64,000 bases of DNA from Candidatus Eiseniibacteriota bacterium. Lineage in GTDB: Bacteria > Eisenbacteria > RBG-16-71-46 > CAIMUX01. The position numbers were made by a program, and so were the translations under genes. The notes beneath the pieces are model-generated. The model saw only the letters and a list, made by a program, of their open reading frames with translations. It made no database searches and was not told the origin of the DNA. This document shows positions 43,360 to 53,400 of this stretch, one piece after another (positions within the stretch are counted from its first letter, which is position 1; each line of letters begins with the position of its first letter). The stretch lies in the NCBI GenBank assembly GCA_903844735.1, contig CAIMUX010000138.1, positions 1 through 64,000 of the forward strand, read 5' to 3'.

Positions 43360-45594
43360 TCAGGATCCTTCGTTCTCCAGCAGGGCCTGTCCGTCCAGTC
43401 CGGCCGGCACCGGCACGGCAAAAAGGTCGAGGAGAGTAGGGAAGATATCCTTTATGTCCGGGATCGTGGTCAGGCCGATCTTGCGATTGCAGAAGAAGAT
43501 CCCGCGAACCAAGTCGGGATCGAGACTGCAATGGTCACCGCTCCACGGCGAGTCGTGCTTTTCGAAGTACTCCGGGGGAGCACCGCCCAGCGACGTCTGC
43601 CAGGAAACGCGGTAGTTCAGACTGTTCGCCGCCCGCAGGTCCGGGATGAGATCGGGGTCGAAATCGCGGTACATCTCGTCCCGTCGATAGACGCGGTGCA
43701 CGGGGTTCTCCCCGGTCTCTGGGTCGGTGAACGCTTCCAGCTTCTGTTTGATCTCGGCACAGACCCGGTCGTACTCGGCGCCCGGTGAGACGATCCCGTC
43801 CCGCTCGCGTCCCAGCACGTTGATATAGATGCAGCCGAGGCCCAGGGCGTACGCCTTCGTCCGGTTCCAGTCCACGTTCTCGAAGAACTGGCCGGAAACG
43901 AACAGATTCTCCAACGTCTTCTGCTCTCCCGCACCCCGCAGGACCATGAATCCGTTGCGCACCAGCCACGTGTTGATGTTGAACGAGCGCCGCCACGAAG
44001 AGAAACCGTGGTCGGAGCAGACGAGGAGCACGCCGTCGGGCGGGAGTGCCGCGCGGGCCTTGCCCACCGCGGCGTCCATGCGTTGGTAGCTCTGACGCAC
44101 GAAGTCGCCCCACACGCGCGCTTGGTCGGGGTCGTAGGCCGGATTCCCCGGATCGAGGAAGCGCCAGAACATGTGTCCGTCTCGATCGGTATAGTAGTAG
44201 ACCTGCACATAAAGGCGGTCCCGGGGATTGCGGATGAAGGCGTCCATCATCGTCTCGAACTTCGTCACGAAGAAGTCCCGATCCTCGGCGTACTGCTTCT
44301 CGGTCGTTACCCCCTCGTCGAGCGCCCACGTGTCCATGGCCCAACCGAGCGTTTTCCAGAGGCCGACCTTTTGGAAGATTTCCTTGGCGAACCCCTCGGG
44401 GTAGGTGATGGGAAAGACCGGATTGAGAGGGTCGAAGTTGATCGCCTGCATGTAGAGCTTGAGCTCAGGACCGAGCTGAAGGAGGCAGAATCGGGTGATC
44501 CCCTTCACCCGGACCACGCGCCGGATCGGAAATTCCAGCCTGATGAAGTCGCTCCACTCCCCTTCCTTCAGGCTCAGTTGTCGGCCGGAGACCTCGATGT
44601 TGACCCGCTTGTTTCCCCAGTCCAACCCGAGCCTCATCGGCAACTGGATCTCCGGTGGCGTATCGAAGAGCTTGTTGAACGGACCGTAGACGGACGTGTC
44701 GACGGAGACGTCCCCCTGCTCCACATCGAGGAGAACGACCTTTCCACCCATCTCGGTGTCGCGTGAGGCGCCGGGCTGGTTCTTGTCGCCGGTTTCGGAT
44801 GTGTAGACGGTGTAGGTGCCGAAGGTCCCGCGGATGTCCGGGACGCCGAGGCCGGAAAGGAGGCGTCCCCCTGGGTTCGCGTCGGGCGGAAACGTGTTGG
44901 GTACCCGGATGACCGTCGAGCGGACGTCGTGCTCGGCCAGAACCTGCCAGAATGTCGCCCCCTTGCGGTTGTTCACCACCGTCGGCTGTTTCACCGGGAT
45001 GTTGGTCCGGACGAAGGAGCGTGCGCCGAAGAAGGCCGGGGCGGCCAGAACGAGGCCCGCGAGAAGGCCGATCCAAGCGCGCCGCGCGGCGAGGCCGAGG
45101 ATGGCGAAGACGAGTAGGAAGGCGAGAAGGCCCGCCGCGGCCCCGATGTAGATGGGGTTCTTTGCCCCGAAGAGGAACGGCTTCACCCCGGGGGACATCA
45201 TGGCGAAGTCCGGCGTGTAGCGGTCGGGATCGCGCTTCAGGAAATCGAAGATCTGGTGCTGTCCCGGGTCCAGTCCGGTGGCAAAGGTCGACCAGGAAAC
45301 CGGGGTCTGCGGTGGGTTGGTCGGCTGGAGAGGAGAGAAGGTTCCCTCGCGGCGCAGACGGTCGAGATTGGGGAGGTATCCCTGATCCATGTACTGCTCG
45401 ACCAGCCGGGCGTCGGCCCCGTCGAAGCCGAGCACGATGACCTTGGAGGGTGCGCCGCCGCCCCGGCCACCTGCGAGGGCACGGCCGGTGGCGGACAGGC
45501 CGGGTGCCAGGATCATCAGGGTAGTCGCGATCAAGGCCGCCGGCAGGCACGGACCCACGCGGGTGGCGAGTCGGTGGGGGGAGCGAAGACGCAT
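43360..45594 (-). CDS. Membrane-anchored type I phosphodiesterase / alkaline-phosphatase superfamily protein
   Basis: The 744-residue protein has a signal (ALIATTLMILAPGLSATGRA) and two further helices (about 145-195). The catalytic domain shows VIVLGFDGADARLVEQYMDQ, the nucleophile region TPVSWSTFATGLDPGQH (Ser/Thr), YYTDRDGHMFWRFLDPGN, CSDHGFSSW and DSPWSGDHCSLDPDLVRGIF, all metal-ligand motifs of the phosphodiesterase/nucleotide pyrophosphatase and sulfatase-like fold. It may act on lipid head groups, glycans or nucleotides in the periplasm. ATG follows GAGAGGAG. It is divergent from the YbbR gene; no promoter is evident. Confidence 0.85.
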   Translation of the reverse strand: MRLRSPHRLATRVGPCLPAALIATTLMILAPGLSATGRALAGGRGGGAPSKVIVLGFDGADARLVEQYMDQGYLPNLDRLRREGTFSPLQPTNPPQTPVSWSTFATGLDPGQHQIFDFLKRDPDRYTPDFAMMSPGVKPFLFGAKNPIYIGAAAGLLAFLLVFAILGLAARRAWIGLLAGLVLAAPAFFGARSFVRTNIPVKQPTVVNNRKGATFWQVLAEHDVRSTVIRVPNTFPPDANPGGRLLSGLGVPDIRGTFGTYTVYTSETGDKNQPGASRDTEMGGKVVLLDVEQGDVSVDTSVYGPFNKLFDTPPEIQLPMRLGLDWGNKRVNIEVSGRQLSLKEGEWSDFIRLEFPIRRVVRVKGITRFCLLQLGPELKLYMQAINFDPLNPVFPITYPEGFAKEIFQKVGLWKTLGWAMDTWALDEGVTTEKQYAEDRDFFVTKFETMMDAFIRNPRDRLYVQVYYYTDRDGHMFWRFLDPGNPAYDPDQARVWGDFVRQSYQRMDAAVGKARAALPPDGVLLVCSDHGFSSWRRSFNINTWLVRNGFMVLRGAGEQKTLENLFVSGQFFENVDWNRTKAYALGLGCIYINVLGRERDGIVSPGAEYDRVCAEIKQKLEAFTDPETGENPVHRVYRRDEMYRDFDPDLIPDLRAANSLNYRVSWQTSLGGAPPEYFEKHDSPWSGDHCSLDPDLVRGIFFCNRKIGLTTIPDIKDIFPTLLDLFAVPVPAGLDGQALLENEGS

Positions 45595-45749
45595 GCCGAG
45601 AACTCCTCTCTAGATCGATCCGGCGCGGACCGGCCCTGAGCGCCGGGGCCCGACCGCCTTCCGGCCGATCGTGCCTTCCCTCGCGGAAGGCGGGGATCGC
45701 GTGTCCCACGGGGAACGGTGAGACTCTAGCATGAAGCTGCCCGGGTGCC

Positions 45750-45850
45750 CCGAGATTCGGATGCTTCGGGCTTCGGCTTCGGGAGGGGAGACCATGAGCA
45801 GCCCGAAGCGGCTGCTCGGCGTCCTCCGGCCCGAGGCCTCCGAATCTCGG
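45750..45850. repeat. Inverted-repeat element (101 bp form)
   Basis: Perfect 12 bp arms CCGAGATTCGGA (45750-45761) and TCCGAATCTCGG (45839-45850) flank CTTCGGGCTTCGG heptamers on the left and a complementary GCCCGAAG further right. The right arm ends 15 bp before the ybbR promoter. It fills most of the 340 bp gap between divergent genes; the remainder 45595-45749 shows nothing further. Confidence 0.7.
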
Positions 45851-45865
45851 ATGCAGCGGGATGCG

Positions 45866-45894
45866 TTGACCCGGCGGAATCGCGTTTCTATACT
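45866..45894 (+). promoter_or_regulatory. Promoter of the ybbR gene
   Basis: TTGACC (45866-45871), 17 bp spacer, TATACT (45889-45894). About 34 nt leader before the TTG start at 45935. Confidence 0.75.
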
Positions 45895-45934
45895 GACCCC
45901 GGTAACGAACCGGCCCCAACCGCGGAGGTCGCCC

Positions 45935-46873
45935 TTGCAGGGGTTGCGCCAGACGCTCCTTCGAAACCTTGGGATCAAGATCACCTCACTGGTCCTCGCC
46001 GTCGCCGTCTATGCCCATGTGTACGCGCGGCAGGAACAGGAGACGGTGCTTCGCGTGCCTCTCGTTCTCGATGGGCTCCCCGCGGGCCTGGCGTACCGCG
46101 GCGACGTCGCCGAGTATCTGCGCGTGCGGGTGCGGGCCAAAGGGTCGGAGCTGATCCGTCTGCGTGCGCAGACGCCGCGGGTGGTGATCCCGCTCGCTCA
46201 GGCCCGGCCCGGTCTTCTGCAGCGCCTGGTGACGACCGGCGATGTCGTGCTCCCGGACAAGGTGGACGCGGCCGTGATCGGGCTGGTCGAGCCGACGGTG
46301 CTGTCGCTCCAGATCGAGCCGATCGTCACCGCGCGCCTACCGGTCGCGGTGGCGTTGCGGGGTACCCCCGCTTCGGCGTCGGCTCGCTACGGGGCCACTC
46401 GCGTCTGGCCCGAGACCTTGACAGTCTCCGGCCCGGCGGGACTGATCAGCGCGCTCGACTCGGTACGCACGGAGGAGCTGGATATCAACGGGCGTGCCGA
46501 AAGCTTCGGTGCGAGCCTGCGCATCGTCTTGCCACCCGGGGTGCATGCGCGCACGGAGCAGGTGGCGGTGCGCGTCCCGATCGTGCCGCTGGGGCGCCAG
46601 ACGTACGGCCCGTTTATCGTAGGTCTGCCTTTGGGACTGCGGGCATCGTGGCGGTCGGTGCCCGAAAGCGTGTCAGTTCGTCTCGGTGGGCCGCGCACGG
46701 TACTCGCGTCTCTGCGGGCTTCGGACCTGCGTCTGCGCGGGGAGCCCTCGGGTCCACCCGAGGATGGGGGGCACGTTCGCCTGGACGCGGTTCTGCCTTC
46801 GTCGATACGAAACCAGGTCCGGGTGGAGTCGTTCGAGCCGGGCACGGTAGTGCTACGCCGCCGTGTTCCGTGA
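45935..46873 (+). CDS. YbbR-domain membrane protein (CdaR-like)
   Basis: The 312-residue protein has a short cytoplasmic start, one membrane helix (IKITSLVLAVAVYAHVYA, about 12-29) and extracytoplasmic YbbR repeats. The first begins ETVLRVPLVLDGLPAGLAYR; others contain VVIPLAQARPGLLQRLV, RLPVAVALRGTPASASARYG, VWPETLTVSGPAGLISALDS and VRVPIVPLGRQTYGPFIVGL. In Firmicutes, CdaR of this type regulates the cyclic-di-AMP synthase CdaA encoded next to it; no such gene adjoins here. TTG 45935 has GGAGG by 6 bp and lies after the promoter, so longer frames are excluded. Confidence 0.82.
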   Translation: MQGLRQTLLRNLGIKITSLVLAVAVYAHVYARQEQETVLRVPLVLDGLPAGLAYRGDVAEYLRVRVRAKGSELIRLRAQTPRVVIPLAQARPGLLQRLVTTGDVVLPDKVDAAVIGLVEPTVLSLQIEPIVTARLPVAVALRGTPASASARYGATRVWPETLTVSGPAGLISALDSVRTEELDINGRAESFGASLRIVLPPGVHARTEQVAVRVPIVPLGRQTYGPFIVGLPLGLRASWRSVPESVSVRLGGPRTVLASLRASDLRLRGEPSGPPEDGGHVRLDAVLPSSIRNQVRVESFEPGTVVLRRRVP

Positions 46874-46920
46874 GATCGTAGTCCGCGTAGCCGAGCCATA
46901 GTTTGCCAGGGAGGCCCGTC

Positions 46921-47154
46921 ATGACCGACAGCACGCCCGAGCCGAGTCCGGCCCTTGCGCCGGCCGAGTACCCCTATTGCCCCATTTCGCGCCAGAAGTG
47001 CCAGGCCGGGAAGGTGTGGGGCGATATCGAGAAACACGAGGATCTCGCTTTCTGCGCCTTCTGGCATCAGAAGGAACACCGCTGCGTCATCCGCATGGTC
47101 GAGTTCGACCTCTTCAACATCGCTCGATGCCTCGACGAACTGCGGAATCGCTGA
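46921..47154 (+). CDS. Small Cys-rich protein of unknown function
   Basis: The 77-residue protein contains C-PISRQK-C (CPISRQKC) and a second CAFWHQKEHRC cluster with an intervening acidic helix and a C-terminal helix (MVEFDLFNIARCLDELRNR). Four cysteines plus His suggest metal binding, perhaps zinc. ATG 46921 follows GGGAGG by 5 bp. It lies 48 bp after ybbR in the same orientation. I do not recognise a named family. Confidence 0.55.
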   Translation: MTDSTPEPSPALAPAEYPYCPISRQKCQAGKVWGDIEKHEDLAFCAFWHQKEHRCVIRMVEFDLFNIARCLDELRNR

Positions 47155-47324
47155 GAGATCCAACGAGCCGGACCGAGAGCCGGTCCGCTGAGGCTGCCCG
47201 CGGTAGATACCCGCTGCGACATGCGGCGGAGCCATCGCTCTGGAGACATCGGCGGGCCCGGGGCGCGCCTCGCGGGAAGATCTTGGGGCTGCGAGGGTTG
47301 GTAACGGGGTCGGTGGCTTTTCCG

Positions 47325-47354
47325 TTGACACGCGCCATAGCGCGATGCTAGCTT
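47325..47354 (+). promoter_or_regulatory. Promoter of the hup-rsmI operon
   Basis: Perfect TTGACA (47325-47330), 18 bp spacer with the palindrome GCGCCATAGCGC, TAGCTT (47349-47354). It lies in the 321 bp gap 47155-47475; a ~115 nt leader precedes the HU start. The first part of the gap shows nothing else. Confidence 0.7.
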
Positions 47355-47475
47355 GCCGTCGCTCTAACTGAGCGATGCTTCATCAGTTCCCAGCCGGGGA
47401 GGTCCCGGTACTCGAACGGGGGGCCGGGCGTCGGTCTCAAGGGGCCGAGCCGAAAGGGCGAACAAGGAGGTGCGG

Positions 47476-47754
47476 ATGACGAAGGCCGACTTAGTGGACG
47501 AAATTGCGACCCGCACGGGTCTGACCAAGAAGGACGTGGCGCAGGCCGTTGATGAGTTCCTAGATGGCGTGAGCCGGGCTCTGATCGAGGGCAAGCATAT
47601 CGAAATCCGCGGGTTCGGAACCTTCAAGGTTAAGGATCGCAAGTCCCGCATCGCGCGCAATCCGCGTACCGGTGAGCAGGTGCCCGTGCCGGAGCGGAAA
47701 GTGCCGGTTTTCAAGGTCTCCAAGGAGTTGAAGGACAAGGTTGCCAACGCCTGA
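47476..47754 (+). CDS. hup: DNA-binding protein HU
   Basis: The 92-residue HU/IHF family protein begins MTKADLVDEIATRTGLTKKD and has the signature GFGTFKVKDRKSRIARNPRT (the DNA-contacting arm with the intercalating Pro of RNPRTGE) and the C-terminal helix. HU bends and coats DNA. ATG 47476 has AAGGAGG with ~5 bp spacing; the GTG at 47470 overlaps that site. It precedes rsmI, whose start overlaps its end by 14 bp. Confidence 0.95.
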   Translation: MTKADLVDEIATRTGLTKKDVAQAVDEFLDGVSRALIEGKHIEIRGFGTFKVKDRKSRIARNPRTGEQVPVPERKVPVFKVSKELKDKVANA

Positions 47755-48559
47755 ATTCCCGGCGGGCATTGGGCACGGGGCGGGAGGAGCACCGTCTGAG
47801 CCCCGGTCCGGTGTTCTCTATCTTGTCCCCACGCCCATCGGTAACCTTGAGGACATCACGCTACGGGCCCTGCGGATTCTTCGTTCCGTCGACTGGGTTG
47901 CGGCCGAGGATACCCGCAGGACCTGCATCCTTCTTCAGGCACACGGCATTCACCGGACGCTGTTCTCGCACCACGCGCACAACGAGCACCAGATGGCGCC
48001 GCGCCTCGTGGAGCGCCTGCGTGGCGGAACATCCGGCGCCCTGGTTACCGATGCCGGAATGCCCGGGATTTCCGATCCTGGATTCCTGCTGGCCCGAGCG
48101 GTCCGCGATGCAGGCCTCACGGTTTGCGTCTTGCCGGGGCCGTCCGCCGTCCCCACCGCTCTCGTGGCGTCGGGCTATCCGACCGAGCCGTTTCTTTTTC
48201 TGGGCTACCTTCCGACGACGAGCGGACGGCGCCGACGCGTGCTTGATTGGCTCCGAGACGAGCCCCGGACTGTCGTGGTCTTCGAGACCCCACACCGATT
48301 GCGACGCGTTCTCGCCGAATTGGTGGAACGGATGCCGCAGCGGCCCCTGGCCATGTGTCGCGAGTTGACGAAACTTCATGAGCAGGTGCTGCGGGGCCGA
48401 CCCGCCGAGTTGTTGGATGCTTTACCGGACCCGCTGCGGGGGGAGATCGTACTCGTGCTGTCCCCGCTGGCACGGCGGGACGGCGGTGCCGGACGGGAGA
48501 ACCGGGTTTCCGGCGGCCACGATCGGGAGATGGACCGAGAAGAGGGGATGGACGAGTGA
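47741..48559 (+). CDS. rsmI: 16S rRNA (cytidine-1402-2'-O)-methyltransferase RsmI
   Basis: The 272-residue tetrapyrrole-methylase-fold enzyme 2'-O-methylates C1402 of 16S rRNA using SAM. Signature pieces: LYLVPTPIGNLEDITLRALR, AAEDTRRTCILLQAHGIH, LVTDAGMPGISDPGFLLARA, VLPGPSAVPTALVASGYPTE and FETPHRLRRVLAELVE. A short charged C-terminal tail follows. The start is uncertain: TTG 47741 overlaps the HU gene, and a GTG nearer the conserved VLYLVP is possible. Its stop overlaps the next gene's GTG (GTGA). Confidence 0.92.
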   Translation: MPTPEFPAGIGHGAGGAPSEPRSGVLYLVPTPIGNLEDITLRALRILRSVDWVAAEDTRRTCILLQAHGIHRTLFSHHAHNEHQMAPRLVERLRGGTSGALVTDAGMPGISDPGFLLARAVRDAGLTVCVLPGPSAVPTALVASGYPTEPFLFLGYLPTTSGRRRRVLDWLRDEPRTVVVFETPHRLRRVLAELVERMPQRPLAMCRELTKLHEQVLRGRPAELLDALPDPLRGEIVLVLSPLARRDGGAGRENRVSGGHDREMDREEGMDE

Positions 48560-49188
48560 AGGCCCGACTGAAACGGCTGGTACGCGGCCTTGCCGCACCC
48601 GTGGGGAACGGTCTCGCGCGGCTCGGCATTTCCGCCGACGCCGTGACCTGGGCGGGGGTCGTCGCGGCTGGGGTGGCGGCGTGGGGGTTCGTTCGCGGGG
48701 ATCGACCCCTGGCCTTCGGGGCATTGCTCGCCAGCGGACTTTGCGATCTGCTCGATGGCGCGGTCGCCCGGGCCGGCGGCCGGAAGGGGACCTTGTTCGG
48801 GGCGGCCCTAGACTCCACCCTGGATCGCTACGGCGAAGGGCTCGTCCTCGGGGCGCTGATCGTGCGGGCGGTCACACAAACGGAGCACCCGGAGCATAGA
48901 GCCCTGTTCGGCACCCTCGCCGTGTTGTCGGGGATCGGCTCGTTTCTGGTCTCCTATGTGCGTGCGCGCAGCGAGGGACTTGGGATCCCGTGTGAAGTGG
49001 GGTTTCTGGAGCGACCCGAGCGCTTGGCGCTCTTGGGCGCTCTGGCCGCCTGGGGCGACGGAGGTTTGCCCTGGATTCTCGGTGCGCTGGCCGTGCTCAC
49101 CCACGTCACGTTCGCTCAGCGGCTTTTCCATGTCCGGCGGGCGTCGCGGCTTCAGGATCGAGTGACCTCTTCGGGCATCGGGAGCTGA
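48556..49188 (+). CDS. CDP-alcohol phosphatidyltransferase
   Basis: The 210-residue inner-membrane protein carries the family motif D-x2-D-G-x2-A-R-x8-G-x3-D-x3-D, seen as CDLLDGAVARAGGRKGTLFG followed by AALDSTLDRYGEGL. These enzymes swap CMP of CDP-diacylglycerol (or CDP-polyol) for an alcohol head group; the length and pattern resemble phosphatidylinositol-phosphate synthases or PgsA. Several hydrophobic helices follow. Start GTG overlaps the rsmI stop; its stop overlaps the tmk start by one base (TGATG). Confidence 0.9.
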   Translation: MKARLKRLVRGLAAPVGNGLARLGISADAVTWAGVVAAGVAAWGFVRGDRPLAFGALLASGLCDLLDGAVARAGGRKGTLFGAALDSTLDRYGEGLVLGALIVRAVTQTEHPEHRALFGTLAVLSGIGSFLVSYVRARSEGLGIPCEVGFLERPERLALLGALAAWGDGGLPWILGALAVLTHVTFAQRLFHVRRASRLQDRVTSSGIGS

Positions 49189-49883
49189 TGGTGCCGCGGG
49201 CGAGGCAGGCTCGGACGACCGGCCCGCCCGGACGCGGTGCCGCCCCGGTTCCCGCCGGTCTCTTCCTTTCGTTCGAGGGGATCGAGGGAGCGGGAAAGTC
49301 GACGCAAGCATCTCTGCTTGCCGAGTGGCTCAAAGGCTGCGGTTACGAGGTGGTGCCGGTTCGCGAGCCGGGCGGCACCGGTCTAGGCGAGGACATTCGC
49401 ACGGCGTTGCTGGCCCATCGCCCAGGGGGGATGGCGCCGTGGTGCGAGCTGTGCCTTTACATGGCGTCTCGTGCACAGCTCGTGCGTGAGGTGATCCGAC
49501 CCGCTTTGGCGCGGGGTGCCGTGGTCATCGCCGACCGCTTTGCCGAATCGTCCGTGGCCTACCAAGGCGGTGGACGGAATCTCGGTGCGCGGCGGGTGCG
49601 CACCCTCTACGGGTGGGTCACGGAGGGACTGCGGCCCAGCCCGATTTTCCTGCTCGACCTCGACCCGGCCGCGGGGATCCGCCGCATCCTTTCGTCTCGG
49701 GGGAGCTCTCCACTTGACCGATTGGAGTCGGAGCCGTTGGTCTTTCATCGCCGCATCCGCTCCACCTATCTGCGGATGGCGCGCCGCGAATCCGACCGCT
49801 TTGTCGTGCTCGACGCTGCGTCGGACCCCCAAGCGACACAGGAGCGGATTCGTGCGCGGGTGACAGCTCTACTCGGTGGGTGA
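49188..49883 (+). CDS. tmk: Thymidylate kinase
   Basis: The 231-residue enzyme phosphorylates dTMP to dTDP. Motifs: P-loop FEGIEGAGKSTQASLL (about 29-44), the EPGGTGLGEDIRTALL dTMP-binding stretch, DRFAESSVAYQGGGRNLG (DR-Y-Q-G) and LDLDPAAGIRRILSSRGS (lid region). An N-terminal Ala/Pro/Arg-rich extension of ~25 residues precedes the P-loop, so the true start may be internal. Translationally coupled to the upstream gene. dNTP supply and lipid genes share this operon with HU and RsmI. Confidence 0.95.
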   Translation: MVPRARQARTTGPPGRGAAPVPAGLFLSFEGIEGAGKSTQASLLAEWLKGCGYEVVPVREPGGTGLGEDIRTALLAHRPGGMAPWCELCLYMASRAQLVREVIRPALARGAVVIADRFAESSVAYQGGGRNLGARRVRTLYGWVTEGLRPSPIFLLDLDPAAGIRRILSSRGSSPLDRLESEPLVFHRRIRSTYLRMARRESDRFVVLDAASDPQATQERIRARVTALLGG

Positions 49884-49937
49884 GGCCGTCTCCCCGGATG
49901 ACGACCGTCGCGACGCCGATGCAACTTGAGAAGAAAC

Positions 49938-49966
49938 TTGACAGACGACGTGTTAACCGGTATTCT
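49938..49966 (+). promoter_or_regulatory. Promoter for the 50426 surface-protein gene
   Basis: Perfect TTGACA (49938-49943), 17 bp spacer, TATTCT (49961-49966). The resulting leader would be ~450 nt, unusually long. Confidence 0.65.
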
Positions 49967-50425
49967 TCCGATTAGAACTGGTCTTCCGGCTGGGCAGGCT
50001 TTGGGGGGTGGACCATTCGCCTCGGGGAACTTCGGGGAATTCGCGCGTCGTCGCCGGGTCCATCCCGGCGTATGCGATCAGCCCCCGGTCTCTTGCCCCC
50101 ACGACTTGATCAACCTGCTCAACCGGAGCAACTGGAATTTGCGTGGTCGGCCCGAACCGGGATCATCGGTCTTGCCTGGGGGGCGGACGCTGGCGGATCC
50201 GAAAGTCTGGAGGTGATGCGCTCGAAGATCGGCAGGGGTTGGTAGCGTCTGTATCCGACGGCTCTCAGGATCTCGGCTCTCAGGATCTCGGCTCTCGGGA
50301 TCCGGTGGTCTGCACTGGAGGGGTCGTCGCGGCAACGGATTTATGAGTCACGCGGGTCCCTAAGGCCTGTCCCGCAGCGAGAGGCGACGGTCCCGCACGA
50401 ACACAGGAAGAATCGGAGGCAGAAG
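49967..50425 (+). other. Long 5' leader region with 15 bp tandem repeats
   Basis: The ~459 nt between promoter and start show no open frame I would support. A tandem repeat of GGCTCTCAGGATCTC occurs three times (50260-50303, last copy shortened). A 22 bp stretch at 50364-50385 (GGCCTGTCCCGCAGCG onward) is an exact reverse complement of 30677-30698. GGAGG at 50416-50420 serves the gene. A regulatory leader is possible but unproven. Confidence 0.4.
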
Positions 50426-53400
50426 ATGAGGAAGTTCTTGGCGTTAATGGCAGTGGTGCTGCTCGTGTCCTCCACGAGCATCGCTTTTGCCGTACCGACT
50501 GTCGATTCGCCGACGTTGCACAAGGTTAACAGGGGCCCGCAGCCGGGCTCGCTTTACGACGACGCCTCGGCGGGTCTCCAGGGCGCCGCGAAGGTCGACA
50601 CAATTCGTTGGGGCTGGTACGAGGACAGGTATGCCGGCACCGACAGCGCTGGCCAGTACGCTAGGCTCAATGAAGAATGGACGTTCGATCACGGCTCGGC
50701 TGATCCCCTGGAGGGCTGGACCTCCCAGGACATGACCGAGAACCCGGCGGTGTACTGGCGTGCGTTGAACTCGGCGGCGTGGACCGCTGAGGCCAACGGG
50801 ACTGCCCTTTGGCCGGCGATGGTTGGCGATGGAATGCTTCTCTGTGGCGCGACCCTGGCACAGGCCAACCTTCTGAGCTATCTCAACGGTGTCGGCTACG
50901 GCGCCAACTGGGGCCAGCAGGTCGTCAGCCCAACCCTGCAATACGACGGTTCTGGGGACGTCACTCTGGCCATGAAATACTTCGGCGAGGCTGAGGTCGG
51001 CTACGACTACATGAAGGTCTACCTTGAGGTGGACGAGCCTACCACCCCCTTCTACAAGAAACTCCTGCTCAACGGCCCTAACGGGTGGGACACCGCGGGA
51101 ACGATCGTCGATGGCGTGATCACCCCGGTGGACTTCTCCCTCCCCATCACGAACCTGATGTTCGGTAATAATGCCGTGGCCAGCCACTTCCGGATCATTA
51201 TCGAGTTCACGTCCGACGGTGGAGTTTCCGATGAAGACGGCCCGCTGGACGCCATCTATGGCGCGTGCGGCGTGGATGAAATCACTCTTACGAGCAACCT
51301 CGCCCTGAAAGCCAACGTCGCCTACACCTTTGACGACGGCACGCTGCAGGGCTGGTCGGCCGAGACGATCCCGGGCGTCGGCGCCTTCTTGGGCCTCGCC
51401 AACCGCGAAGCCGACTACATCGTCGGCGATCCCTGCGCCTGCGCGCTCACCGGCGGCGTCTTGGAGATGCACAGCGACGATACGGACGGCAGGCACCCGA
51501 ACGGGCAAAATGAAGCGCTCTCCTCGCCGATCGTCAGCCGGAAGGTCGACATCGGGGCCGGTTACCTGGCCTACAATCGGATTTTGGCCGAGTGGGATCA
51601 GTATGCCGACATGCCCCAGGCCAACGGCGTTTTCTATCGGCCAGGCTGGAAGCACTATCCGTATTCCCCCCCGGCTCTCCCGGAACTCAAGATCTGGTCT
51701 CCGCGCATCGGGCAGGATACGTGGCACTACGTGGGTGACGTCCCGACCTGCTACGGGACCAGGGCTATCGGGACCGACTGGGGACTTCCGACGAATGCCG
51801 AGAAGGTCAAGTTCGTTTACGAGATCAACTCGAATTGCGACTCCTTCGGGATCACGAACTGCACGAACATCACGAACTTCTCCCCGATCATCGACAACAT
51901 GACGGTTCGGACCGTCGGTTATGTGGACGCGCCCGTGGCCCTTTTCGAGCCGGGCACGCAATTTCATGACGGTTTCGGTATGGGCACGCTCGGCGTGCTG
52001 AGCACCACCGACGCGGGTAACGCCGACATCGTCTACAACCTCCGCATGGGGGCGGACGCCGGGACGCCCACGAGACTGGGCGACTCTCTGATGATCTCCG
52101 GTCCTCTGCCGACCACGGTCGCCACCAAGTGGGAGGCGAAAATGTGGTTCCGTCTGCGCCGCGAGGGCCCGGGCCAGACCGCGAATGCCACGTTCAACAC
52201 CTGGAAGGCCGCGATGGGCTCCCAGGTGAACTATCCGACCTTTGCCTGGGGCTACATGGACTCGGTGGAGATCGGGATGCCCCAGCGGAACAAGTTCTGC
52301 TCCTATTTCCGTGAGTTGGTGCCTGCTGGGGGTCTGACTCCCGAGCCGAAGTTCAGTTGGGGACCTGACACCGGCGACAAGGATCCGGGGAACGAGATCT
52401 TTCCGGACGGTGCGTTCACCCCCGGCACCAAGATTGAGTACTTCATAACGACCAACTGGATCGGCACTCCCACCTCCTACTACTACTATCCGGACACCGT
52501 CGGAAGCGCCTTCCGTGAGTTCGAGATCCTGCCGAGCTTCCGCAACGTGGGCGGCGCCGATAAGTTCCCGTGCTTCCTCTTCGTCGACGCGGTCGATAAC
52601 GCCTCCTGGGCCCCCAGTCATTACCTCATCGAGAGAACCCTGAACGAGGTGCTGAACAACAACAGTCCCGTCATCCCCGCAGAGCCGACGAGCTGGGATC
52701 GTCTCGACTACATGGACGTGACCTCGAACTGGAAGGGGACGTCCTACCGTGAGCCGGGCGGCAACAGCGGGGCTACCATATGCCAGCTCCTGGGCTACAA
52801 GACCATCTTGGTCAGCCTCGGGGATGCGAGCGGAGGCGCCATGTGGCCCCGCTGCTGGCAGGGCTTCGATGAGTGGCTGAAGGCCACGGCCGGTGACGGC
52901 AATGTGAACCGCCAGGGCTTCATCGTGGACGGAACGGCCGCCGGGTACATCGTGCCCGAGGTGATGCTCAACGGCACCATGGGCGCCACTAGGACTGCCA
53001 TCGCGTACAATGCTGTCAATCCTACCGCGAACGAAGTCAACACCATGGGCATTGAGCCGGTGGGCAGCACCTTTGGCGTAGGCATCCCGACCAACGCGTA
53101 CGGCAACTGGTGTCCGGAAAAGGAGCGCTTCAGCGTGCTCGGCACCACGGGCTCCGGGGTCGGCAACAAGCAGTTCAAGAATGGCACCACCTTGACGTCG
53201 TTTGCGCAGGTTATCAACGACAAGGGTGGCCTGCCCTACAACTACCGCTCCGTCATCGATTGCTTCTCCTATATGCGGCTCTACCCGACCGCCGTCCCCA
53301 CTCCGATTCCTCCTACCGAGGCGAATATCGTGCTGGCGGCCAAGGCGGAGCTGAAGAACGCGATCAACTGGACGATGGGCTGGACCGATCCGGTCACGCA

